This document shows, one piece after another, positions 1 through 11,225 of a stretch of 64,000 nt of DNA (within the stretch, counting starts at the first letter, position 1; each line of letters opens with the position of its first letter). The translations under genes and the position numbers were made by a program. Source of the stretch: Tigriopus japonicus (Eukaryota > Arthropoda > Copepoda > Harpacticoida > Harpacticidae); NCBI GenBank assembly GCA_010645155.1, contig JAAGOF010000055.1, positions 1,202,543 to 1,266,542 on the forward strand, given 5' to 3'. The notes below the pieces were generated by a model, which made no database searches, was not told where the DNA came from, and worked only from the letters and a program-made list of their open reading frames with translations.

Positions 1-2901
1 CCTTCTTGAAGGTAAATTGCTCTCTTGACAGGCGTACAATGGTTTTGGCCACCATAATCTAAACGCCGCCGAGACTTGGCCAATTGAGAGACAGCGAGAA
101 AGAAAGGGAGAGGAACAAGAAGCAAAAGAAGAAGAAGAAGAACACTGAAGATGAGATTCGTTCTCGTGGCAGTGGTAGAACGTAGTGGTTGCTTGGTTCC
201 TGGTTCTCCCTTCCTCTTCCCTTGGTCTGAATGGTTTTGGTTGGTTGGTAGGTAGATGGGAAGGTGGGTGTATGGGTGTATGGTTGGTTGGATGGATGGA
301 TGGGTTTGCTGGCTTGGTTGGTTGGTTGGGAGGTAGGTAGATTGTAGAAGGTAGGGCCCTTGCAAGGGAAGTGAGTAAGTGTGTTGTTACCGTATTAGCC
401 GAGTTGAAGTGCACGAGTGAGGAGGGTTTAATCTGACACAAAAGGGCAAAAAGCGATGTTTAAAAAGCTTCTTGGCATATGGGCTTGCCAGTTAGCAGCC
501 CATCTCTCTCTCTCTCTCTCTCCCTTACTTACTCACTCTGTCTCTATTACTCCCTCTCGTTCTCGCTCTCGCTGTCCTCTCAAAGGCACTTGTCAAGATA
601 ATAATATAATTGAAAAGCCCCAAGCAAAATGGGAGCGGGAAAGTGGAACTCGCCAACAAAGGTGAGGAGGATGTAATGTGTACACGAACACAACTCAGAC
701 AGCGTTGCTGTTGTTGTTGTGAATGTTGTTGTTAGTTGTTGGGTTGCCATCGTGTGGCTGGAATGCATACACTACTACACTAGCCAACTAACTCGAGTTC
801 CTGGATAGGAGGAACACTAACTGGCCAAGTAGTAAAGTAGTAGTGAGATATATTTCTGCCGGAGGGAGATCCAGTTGTTGGCTGCTATGACGACAGCTCG
901 TTCCCACTAGAAATTTATCCTGGTACATTACCTTTGCTCAATGGACAGATGAGAGAAAGAGAGAGAGAGAGAGTCCAACAGAAAAAAAGAGAGTAGAAAG
1001 TATGCGAAGCTCTAATTTTGGGAGGCTAGAATTTTTGAGTGGGGACTCGATGCTCCATTCTCAAAGGCGGAGTCCCCGAGGACTCCGAATTTGCCATGCT
1101 TAAAGTAATTTGCCAGTGGACAAGCAGGCCATCCAACCCACCTTCGAGTCATGCCATTCCTGTATAATATTTCCTCCAAGACCCCACTCATTGCATCTCT
1201 ACATAAACTCCATTCCCCCCGAGTTTCTTGCATTTCATTTGATACATCCATTCACATTGCCAGCCAACGACTTGATCGAGGAGAAATGTTCGCCAATTAC
1301 AAAATCTCAGGTGTAGGGATAATAATGTTCATGTCGATGTTGAGGGCGATGATATCTTTGTGCTTTACCAGGACGCAGGATTCGCCACATAACAACCCCC
1401 CCCCCCCCGTAGAAAACTATACCTCCTAACCTGAGCTTGGAGAGGATTATCTCCATACTTATCGAGTCCAATGTTCATCGAGGTGGAGATAATGTGGCTA
1501 CAGTCCCCTATTCTGTACTGTCCTCTTTCTCTCTCTCTCACTCACTCTGGAAGAAGAGAGGCATTGTGGGCAAAAGGCTCACTAATTCACCACTCAATCG
1601 ACGGCCATTGGTGATATGATATTTTTATTAGGCTTTTGCACAATTCTTTGATTTAGTTCGAGGTAAAAGCAAAAATGCAAAATATTTCAGCATCAAATGC
1701 ATGGTTGGCTTAGACAGCACTGACCGGTACCATAATAAAAATTGCCGAAATTTCCTTTTGTGAGAAATTATTGGAACAGTTATGTTGGCAAGCGCAAAAA
1801 GTCAGAAATTTGGCGGGAGAAGTGCCAATCATAACGCAAATGATTCATGCCGAAACAGAATTATGGGGCATAAATCTAATCGTCGAATATGCCAAAGCTA
1901 AATCTGTAACCAAAGCAAAAAGCAGAACATTGCCAGTTCAGTTAGTAAAGAGAGATTCTATTCGGTGTGAGGGAAACTTCTCGCATTTCAGCAATATCGT
2001 TCCAACTTTGCATATTGTAAGAATATTGTTTATTGTTTGGACCACTCAAACCTCAAAAGCATGGGTGTAAAGAGAATATGTAGTTAGTCAAGGTGTGCAT
2101 GTATGGTGCTGGACGATTTTCGTTGTCCAATAGTAAAAGTGGCTCTTAATCCCTTTGAGCAAAGGAATAAAATCGGTGGGTCGCCCTGCTTTCTCGATAA
2201 CGTTATCATTTCATATGAGACGAACGAACGAACGTTCGTCGATTTGTTCGAGATTCTTTTCGACGAGAGGGGAAAGAAAAGGAGATTTCTTCGATTTTTT
2301 TCTAACGGATTGGAACCACTGACGAGCTTGTTTGGAAGCAGATTGGAAAGCAGTATCTTGGCAGAAGAAGATATAAAAACTGATTTGATGAAAAGAGGAC
2401 TTAATTGCTTCTCATTTGAGGAAGATGGAAAACATGCGACTCCCGTTAGGCAAAGACGGGAGGAGAGCTCGAGACGACGAAGGTCTTCTTCTTTTGATGA
2501 TCGCTCAGTTATGGAAAAAGAGAGCAAGAGCCACTCCAAAACGAACCACAGAGCGACAGGTAGACAACTAAGGGGGCTTTGGAAGGACCCCCATGAGGGG
2601 TTTGGATATTATCCCCCACGACATAAATGAATACCCTTTCCAATCTTTGCTTACTCCGTTAAACCCTACTGGTCTTTACCAACTGTTCTTCTACTGAAGG
2701 TAACCACTAACCAAGAACTTGGATTCTCATTCGTACCCTGGCGATAATACTTGGTAGTCGTTGACATATTCAAGTAAAGGAGAAAAGGCTTGAATGAGGA
2801 GGATGCAACGACGTCGGATCTCTGGTCCTTTTCATGGACTCAATCAAAAAAATATGAAGAGGGGACGAGGGTATCTGAGAATGACACATTTAATCACTTA
2901 C
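1..2901. other. Non-coding DNA, probably intron 1 of the NOL4-like gene
   Basis: No exon with convincing protein similarity and paired splice sites was found on either strand. The stretch holds simple repeats: TGGT/GGTT-rich 185-345, (CT)n near 505-525, GTT repeats near 700-740, (GA)n near 955-975, a C-homopolymer near 1397-1408 and CGAA repeats near 2220-2240. Overlapping open frames at 2084-2630 on both strands have no recognisable product. Confidence 0.5.
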
Positions 2902-3465
2902 CTTGTCCGTCCCAGTCGGTAGATAGAGCATGTCTTTGCTCTCTTGTTTCTCACTGTCAGGGTGGCCAGCCGGAGCCCCGAGATGGAAGCCTTTGCTCTT
3001 CACCCACAAGCGGAATTTGGCCGCTTCACTACCCGTTTGTTCCGAACCGGGGGCACCGCCACCCGACGAATCCCGTTCCATTGACTTGAGAAGGGCCACG
3101 ATCCGGGCATACTTGCGGGCCACGATAGTCTTGGTCTTGGCCGTGTCTCCGTACGTGCTCATCACCCAGGGAGTGTATTGCTCCAGCATCAGTTGCTTGG
3201 CGGCAGCCATGCTGAGATTGGTCAGCGAGTTCGTGGGCGGAGCGGACTGGTTTTGACCGTGCAGTTGTGACGGAGGCGGTGTGGGCGTCGGCGATGGGGA
3301 CACCTCGGACATAGGGACATCCACGGGACCACCCAAACCATTGGAGAGGCTGGTTGTCCCGTTCTGCTCGTCAGGAGTGGGACTCGGAGACGGAGACGAG
3401 ACCGAGAGGATGTCGTCACTTTTGGGACTACTCTCGGACATTTTCACGAGGATGCGTGGCGGCAC
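2902..3465 (-). CDS. NOL4: NOL4-like protein, first coding exon (partial gene)
   Basis: Minus-strand exon opening at ATG 3465 (an in-frame ATG at 3441 is an alternative start) and ending at a consensus donor, CAAG followed by GTAAGT at 2901-2896. The N-terminal ~95 residues are Ser/Pro-rich low complexity. They are followed by a segment that aligns with the N-terminus of vertebrate nucleolar protein 4 (NOL4): a TPWVMSTYGD block, KTKTIVARKYARIVALL, KFRLWVKSKGFHLG and a LYLPTGTDK end matching the family's LYVPVKTTD. NOL4/NOL4L are nuclear proteins of poorly known function. The downstream exons, with the conserved RRVAVVEDFFDIIY-type block, were not found in 1-2900, so the rest lies beyond the left edge. 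The long Ser/Pro head before the conserved region is not part of the short vertebrate N-terminus. Homology assignment is firm; exact start is not. Confidence 0.82.
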
Positions 3466-5049
3466 TGGCTCCCAAATGGAGTCGAATCAAAAATGCCGAT
3501 GATACTGGCTCACTATTGGGATTGGAGTAGTCGGTATTGATTTCGAGGCAAAATCACGTTTTTGTTTGCTCCAGATAATGGGCTAAGAAGACAGCAGCCA
3601 CAGGCAAACAGTGCAGTGACAACAACATGGAAGGCACCTCCTCCTCGTCGTCCTCCTCCACCAACACCAACACCACCATGCAGTCAGTCATGTACTACAC
3701 ACAAACACGGCGGACGAAGAAGGCCCCAGTCGTTAGTGATAGATGAACACACAGAACACTGGAAGAACATGGAGAGGAACAGGGAATGAGGACCTGAGGA
3801 ACACCAAACACAGACGGAATTCTGCCCATGGGATGAGCAAGAAGAAGGTGGCAAAACATTGAAAACAGTACACGCAGACTAAACGGGAGTCTTACTCTGG
3901 AGCCATGGGACTAAATCATGAACAAGAATTGCCTTAGTTTGCCAAAGCGCATCTCAATTTGACACGAAAATGCGGGCTTATCAAGTGGAAGAGAGAAAAG
4001 GAAGAGGGGCAGAACATTGATGCACGTACTACGATTACCGGTGCTATGATTGTGACAATGATGATGGACCTGTCCTGGGCCACGAAACAACGAGATTGTG
4101 CACAAGGGAAGTAGTTTGTGAAGCAAGTCAACAAACGCGACGCCTCGATGGTGACTTTTTATCTTGACGAGTTTGCGGTAAAGGAACGAGATGATTGTTC
4201 CTGGCCATTCTTACACCGACCGATGGACGGAGCAGACCGCCGCCGGATATCCAAGAGGGTTGATAGTTGTTAGACACACAAACACACCAAAGAGAGACAC
4301 TCAAGCACAAGCAAAGAAAGGATGGATGGATGGAGAAATACGTAGGAGACAGCAGGAGTCGGGGGAAGGGACGAGTGAACACGGCCAAAGAAGAAATTCA
4401 ATAAGCGTTGTTTGCTCCGATTAGTTTTTTTTTCTTTGCTCTTCGTTTTCTGTACTGGAAGTGGCTTGAATAAGGTGGATGAAGAATGAAGTGTAATCTT
4501 TGTTTAACGGCGTTTGGATCGAACGCCAAACTCAAGTCTAGTGAAGAGTTTGGTGGATGCAGAATCTTTTTTTTTGCTTGCTTGACTTGGCCTAGATAAT
4601 GAGTAATATTTCTCTTTTTTACGTTGGGACGGGTGTTAGTTGTTGTAGTAGTAAAAGTAGCAGTGGTAGATAGATAGATAGTAGACACAGAGTTTTACGT
4701 TCACATGCGGGTGGGTGGTGATGGTTGTGGGTTGTGATGGTATGAGAGTAATGATTGTAACACTGAGGAGTTATGAGAACACAGATACGTTTGCTTGTTT
4801 GTTTGTGGTTGCCTTAAAAAATTGGTACAAAATAGCGGTTTGTTACAAATCAATTGGCTTTTTTTAAAGTTCCGATCGGGTTTCGACTAAGAGCGTGATA
4901 TGATTTTGCCTGGGTGGAAAAGAATCCGATTCTCACGATATGTGGTTGTTGTTGTTAATGATGAAGTGACGGCGGCTGACGAAGTGTTGCGCTAGTTTGA
5001 CAGTGTTTTTGTTTCTTGAAGTTGTCTCCAGCGTGGAACTCACTACTAC

Positions 5050-5105
5050 ACTAATAACGACGATAATAATAATAATAATAATAACGATTATGATGATGAT
5101 GATGT
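5050..5105. repeat. ATA/ATG trinucleotide microsatellite
   Basis: Runs of AAT units followed by ATG units at about 5062-5105. Open frames across it give poly-Ile and poly-Met artefacts, so no coding call is made here. Confidence 0.8.
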
Positions 5106-5202
5106 TGTTGCCCCAACGCTTACTTTCGGCCAAGTGGGGCCCCAAAATGTTGGGATTCCTTCTCTCTCTCTCCTGTTCCAACCAAGCTACCACCCAACCA
5201 AC

Positions 5203-5275
5203 CAACCATCCGTCCGTCCGTCCGTCCCTTCGTCCCTCCGTCGGTTCGTTCGTTCGTTCGTTTGTTCGTCCATCC
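5203..5275. repeat. CCGT/TTCG tetranucleotide microsatellite
   Basis: Tandem CCGT units, with interruptions, grade into TTCG units. A (CCAA)n run lies immediately upstream near 5192-5208. Typical slippage-derived simple repeat. Confidence 0.8.
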
Positions 5276-5334
5276 GTCTATCCATCTCGAGCCGAGCAGC
5301 CTAGTCCCCTTTCCATCCTCGGAACCTCAGTAGT

Positions 5335-5480
5335 TTACGTACGTGCGTACGTAGAAGGATCCCACCTGCCTTATTTTCCCACTTCTCTGGACGTCCCTTC
5401 GCCATCCCGCGCATGGGATCTACTACTACGTACGTCCCTACATTCGTACGTACGTACGGACATACATACGTACGTACGAG
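5335..5480. repeat. Cluster of self-complementary ACGT repeats
   Basis: Repeated TACGTACGTACG tracts at about 5336-5352, 5426-5435, 5445-5457 and 5463-5479. ACGT is its own reverse complement, so the tracts can pair with one another and form hairpins. The interval also gives mirror-like ORFs on both strands, which are artefacts of the repeat. Confidence 0.75.
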
Positions 5481-8400
5481 ATACGGGCCTACAGTAAGGA
5501 GGGAGGAGGGAGGCTGTAGAGGATTCAGGTTGTGTGTGCGTGCGTGAAAGCGATTCGCCCTCCACAGAGATCCTCTTTTCGTGCGGTGGCCTCTTCCATC
5601 CCCAAAAGCATCTCCACTCTCCACTTCAGCATCCACCTCTTTCCCTCGGTCTCTGCCTCTGCTTCGATGTGCCCAAGTGGTTCAGAGCACGCTCACATCT
5701 CGTTTGTTCGCTCGCTCGTTCTTTGGCTCCCATTCCGAACGTTCCCGAGAAAATAACCTCGGCGTTGCAAAACGCTCTCTTGATCTGTGCTGCAGAGGAG
5801 CGACCGACGAGCGTCCCGGTGAGGCCAAGAGGATGTGGAGCCCAAAAGCCTTGGGGGAAAGTGTGAGTGAGGATCGAGTCTCAGTTCTCATGAAGATGAG
5901 GGAAAAGCCGGCCGTCCCGTGGTCCTTAAGGGACGCTCCTCTTCATGTTGCACCTGGTGAATAACCCAAGCAACATCGATGCCCACCATCTCAACCACCA
6001 CCAACATCACGGTCTCTTTCTTTCTCTCTCTCTCTCTGGATGAGGTGGCAGGGCTTTTCCATCACCCAAGAGTGAACACGATTTTCTGAGGCAAGGAAAA
6101 GCCGTCGCAGACATGGAAGGAGAAGAAGAAGAAAAGGTCGCTAGAGTAGTATTAGCATTCGTTATGGTGGTACGTATTGGGCCAAAAGAAGAAGGAGGAG
6201 AACTTGTGCTGCGCTCACCACTTCACATTGGGTGGCTTTCAGATAAGAGAAGCGGACAAGGAGGCACCCACAACGAGCCTATCAAGGTGAACTTTTTCGT
6301 CTTCGCAAATGTTCCCAGCTTCCCTCCAAACTCGCTCTTGGGTCTCAACCTCGTATGTAATGATAATAAGAGGGAGAAAACAACGCCGGGTTCAAGTGGC
6401 ACCTTCATGATACCCAAGGATTGTGGGATAGACAACGCTTGTGGTTGGCTGCAAACCACTCATTGCCTCCCATCGCATCTAGAATGAAATGGAGCCAAAC
6501 AGACGAAGGAAGACATCCAGTGCATTATTGATTGTCGATGGGTATTTAATAACCACCAACATATCTTTGATTTCAAACCATGCTCGGGTTGTTGAACAGA
6601 AAACTACGCGTGGGACACGTAACCAAGGGCGACCAGAGAAACGATGCATGCGACACATTCAGCCGCAACGATGTCGCACAGGACAGCAATGCCGAAGCCA
6701 CGACATGCCATAGCATTACAGCATCCGCGAGAATAGCATGCTTTATTTAGTTAGCCTAACCAAGAGGAAGCGAGACCCACCGACCTCGAGGCCGCTTTCC
6801 AACCTCACCACCACCACCACCACCTCGTTCTGCTTCTCTTCGTCGTCGCTCCCTTTCCCATTGAAGTTGTTGCAGCTCGTTTGCCCATTGACTCACTGAA
6901 GCAATGACTGACTAACTCGGTGAGTGAGTGAGTAAGATCTGTTCTTACTTGCCAACGCACTAGAGATCTTGAAGACGGATGGAGCAACAGTGTGCTTTTA
7001 CCATTCCTGAGAACGTCGGAACAGAATGGGTCTTTTTTGGTCCAGGCCTGATCCTTTGAACAAGCTTGGGAAAGAGAAGAAATAGTATGGAAAATATACT
7101 TCGAAATATAAGTTCGTTGAGATTGTTGCCCTCTATATTCTAAAAAACACAAAATACCTTGGTTTTACCTTGTTGAAGTTTGAGATTGTTATTGTTTTCA
7201 TGATCTGGACAAATATGATTAAATCACTTGTCACAATCCTATTTTAGATTAATTGATGGTCGACGCTCCAGACATTTGTAATCGGTGGATTTCCTCTTTT
7301 TGTGATGTTAATTTCCTCCTCGAACAACAATATTTATCCTTAAGATATATTGTTTGAGTAGTATTGTGAAAACCAGACGACATTGCAATTGAAAATGAAT
7401 AGACGTTTCTCAATGGTTGACCTCAACAATGTTTTTGAAGGAATTTCCTCAATGCTCCAAAATGAGGAATTTAATCAAAGATTGTCAAAACAACTAGATC
7501 GAAAATATTTGCCAACTAAACCCTCATGGTCATCGTGAACAAGAGTATCACTTGTCATGTTGACAAAATTCTTTGTTTAAACACGCAATAATTAATTGAA
7601 GATGAAGTGTTGTGAAACAAGAGGCAGTTCAATGAGGGTGTTCCAAAATGTATTAGTTCAGTTGCTCCAGATTCGCCAATCAATTCAGGAAGAAGCTTTG
7701 GAAAATTGAACTGGGTGATTCGTTTACCACAAAAGATTTATTTCAGAAAAGTCTCCAACATCTCAAAGCCCTGAGGGCCTTGTTTTGTTCAAATCATCCA
7801 AGAGGATCCAACTAGAAAAGTAGAGAGGAGGCTTTGAATAGAACTGGGAACATATCCCTCTACAACAGACGTCATTTAACCAACATTGAGTCAAATGAGG
7901 TTAGCTGCCCAATAAATGTGAAATCAGAGCACTAAATGAACACTTGGTCAAATTTGGTGTTTTTATTGGACAAACCCGAAAACTGGGAAAAATCAGTGGA
8001 TTGGCACGGTGAAATATTTCCGCCTCATTTCAACTACTGATGTGACGGGAAAGGAAACCTCAAAACGTGAGGATCCGTGAGATTACAGATCGAGTTCCTC
8101 TCTCACTTTCGTGCGTCCCGCTTACTTCGCTTTGTACAGTAGATCGGGCACGTTCGTCCTCTCACCTAGGCTTTACTAGATACGTGGAACAACCAAGCTC
8201 TAGGCAGTTGTTCCAGCTATATTGCTTGAAACAGTAGCTGATTTTGAGCAATGCCACCATTTGGAGTACAGCAAAGGTTTTCAGAGTCCTGATGTTCTCC
8301 AGTTCCATCCTCAGCGTTACCGGAGCAACAAGAATGGCCAAAAGTAGACCAGGAGAAAGAGGAGGGGAGAAAGAAAGAACGAACGAACGAAGAGAGAATA

Positions 8401-11054
8401 GTGCTTTTTTGGGCTTGAGTAAAGTTTGGAAGGTTCCTCGGTTGGTTGGTTAGTTGCTCGTCCGTCGGTTGGATGTTGGAAGCAAGCTGCTGGCTGGGTT
8501 GGTTGGATGGTTGGCGACTCATCATTGAATATGCCCCCGTCTCTTTTGGTCTCGAGGAGTTCAAGATGAAGGAGAAGCGACAAAGACAAAGGGCCAGGGA
8601 ATTGCCAAAAACTTTCAGGAAGACACAGCACCAAAAGTCAGACGACGAGGCATTCAGCTCTCAAATCGAAGAGGATCTGCAATACCATTGTACAGACCAG
8701 TGAGTGTCAACCTTTTCACCTCACCATGACCCCTACAAAAGCTGATGCTCAACCCATTCCTGTTCTGAGTTCGCTTTGGTCGTCAACCATGAGACAAACT
8801 TGGTTGAAATGTTGGTGTTACTTTTTATGACGACTTTTTAAAATCATTATTACTACAGGATTCTAATAGCCCAACGGGAAAGAGGAGGGTAATCAAAGTG
8901 TAGCTTGAACATCCTGTTGTTGATCCTAAGCAATGTGGTCGTCATGATGTCAGACAAATAACGAACGCGTACTCTCCGTGAAGTAAACCCAAATGACAGC
9001 TTTTGGTTTTCAAGAGCCTAAAAAGACCATTGACACATTTAAAGAGACCTTGGTTGAGCTTATTTTCGATTTCATATTTAAGGATCATTGGCGCATTGAA
9101 AGAGAACTTAATTTGGGACTAGAGGACGTTACATGAGAAATGTTCACTGATCGGCATTTTCGCCGAAACGCAAAATGCAGTAGGTTGCGTGATTGATCAT
9201 AAACTGTTACGCAAGAGAACCTAATATGGCAAATTCCCAATCCTTTCATTTCCAACCCCTAATACCTTGCCTCATTTGATTGGTTATATTCTTCCGCTAA
9301 TACCCGGGTCCTCATCAAAAGATTTTATCGGCCTTCATATTTAAACGTATCGTTTCGAACCAGAATCAATATTGCCAACCGGTAGTCTCCTTGACGATTT
9401 CAACGTCCAATTGTGGATTTTAGCGCAAGCTTCAAAATTTACCATTAGATGGCGCCAAAACAGGGGCAAAGTCATGGGAGAATAGAGCGTAGATATTTTT
9501 TAACTTGATGTGAGCCTTCGTGGTTGAGACTAAAATGCCATTTTTCATCATATTTTCATCCTACTCGACCTTAGGAACAATGTCTATAAGAAAGAATATC
9601 GCCATGTCATACTGTTTGATCGTAAATTAAGGCCAAAGATTGCATCAAAATGTGAAAGACTAGCTTCTGCCGCTAGATGTCATTGAATGTCATTTCATTG
9701 GTACGTGGAATTGCTGTTCAGGATGTTCGGCTTCCTCTGGAAAGGCCTCAAAATTTTTCAATTGAAAGCCAAATTTTCTTTCTTTGCAAAGCTACTTGAA
9801 AACAAATTGATAGTTTTTCGTAGGGTTTCTGAGCAAAAAAAAAACCTCAAAATTATTTATTAAGTATTTGAATAAAAGAAATACTCTCCATGTTGGCAGA
9901 CTTGTTTAAGAGAAAAATTCTCGTCAAATTTTCAGTTTCCCTGCACAAACGATTATGTGCAGGGCTGGCATCAAGAGCACTTCAGTGTACTAGAGCGTCT
10001 CTAGGTTGCATGTGGAACGAAAACTACCAGGGTAGCTGAATTAAGAAAGTAAGATAGAACATCAATTTGGTTGTATGAGTTACTATTGATTTCAATTGTG
10101 GAGAAAAGTGATCTATTTGGATATGAAGAGTATTCACGAATGCAATCGTTGAAAGCATGGCATATTCCCTGCATATTCTCATCTTTTTCAATGTGGGCAC
10201 TAGGTTATTTACAATCCTTTGTGATTAAACACGGAAATAACAATCCTCCATGTCTTTTAAAATATTTTGGTAACCTTGAGCAATTCAGAGATATTTATTT
10301 TGGGTGAAAGTTTCATGTAAAATCAATAGATGACGTTACTAGCACTGCGTAGACGTTCCTTTCAAAACAATAGAGGTGCCATCTAGAGAACAAAAATGCC
10401 TGTTTTCTCTAATAATCTTCATAACAATCCTCTTATGCAAAAGACACGCCAGAGATGAGCTTCCCCTATTCAGTTTGTCTGTCCCCTTCTTTTGTGTAAA
10501 TAAAGGGTGTCGGGACCCAATCCAATCCAGGTATGGCTCTTGTTCCATACGGTTCTAAAAACCATTATAAATTCATAAGTCAGTGAGGGAGAGCCTTCCT
10601 CTTTGGTGCGATCCTGTTGCTCTGCCGTATACTATGATTGCTTTCACCTCGGGTTCACGAAGTTAATTATTCGAACCAGCCACACACTTGGATACATTTC
10701 ATAAAAGTGCTTTTGTGAACTGGAATTAAGTATGCGCTTGGAGAGAACAAATCTCTTCAAAGTTTTTTTTTCATTTTTTTTTGTAACGATGGTTGACTAA
10801 AAGGTTCAATGTTTTTAAGAGCTTAGTGACGCTGGTCTATATGGTCCCGCACGAAATTGCGTGGTCCACTCATGTGGAACCGTTATAGAGTCCACTGAGC
10901 GACTGTTTCAGTTTGGAAAAGGCCCAATATATGGACAAGTGACGCAAGGTATTAGATTATTGTGCTCAAAGAAAACTTGGATCTAGTCAGTCAGCTTTCT
11001 TTCAACCTCAAGAACAGTGCTTGGGTTTAAAATATGACTTGAGTCGAGAACGCC

Positions 11055-11225
11055 ATGTTGGTCTTCATATTTTGTAAGTTCTGTTTTTTGTGCTAGTTTC
11101 ATATTGTGTTCATTTCGTTGAACTGCCTGTAAATTTTAGTGCTCGCTGTGATAACAACGGCATCCGATGAGGGACCACACAAGATTTTGGAAACTTTTTC
11201 TCAACTTGAATGCCCCGACGATTAT
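11055..11225 (+). CDS. Giant receptor exons 1-2: signal peptide
   Basis: Exon 1 (11055-11073) is only 19 coding nt, from an ATG in the context cgccATGt to a GTAAGT donor. Exon 2 (11140-11225) completes the hydrophobic stretch. Together they read MLVFIFLLAVITTA followed by a polar segment, a textbook secretory signal with cleavage likely after TTA or ASD. Exon 2 ends at TAT|GTAAGT in phase 0 and joins exon 3 at 11668. The fit of a split signal peptide across a phase-1 intron supports this as the real start of the gene. Confidence 0.75.

Larger units (their letters stand above)
3466..11054. other. Intergenic region between divergent NOL4-like and giant REJ-receptor genes
   Basis: The NOL4-like gene runs left and the giant gene runs right, so this 7.6-kb interval should contain both promoters and 5' UTRs. 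I could not place a TATA box or start site with confidence. The interval is rich in microsatellites (see separate entries) and short unrecognised ORFs. No tRNA, rRNA or transposase was recognised. The half nearest 3466 (3,500-4,700) is CA/CT-repeat rich and probably carries the NOL4 5' leader. Confidence 0.5.

Noticed and set aside
2103..2630. 175-codon plus-strand ORF, with a 151-codon antisense ORF
   Set aside because: Neither translation resembles a known family, no splice or UTR support was seen, and overlapping long frames on both strands suggest low stop density from composition.
4997..5497. 166-codon ORF across microsatellites
   Set aside because: Consists of poly-Ile, poly-Met and repeated Pro-Ser-Val units from simple repeats.
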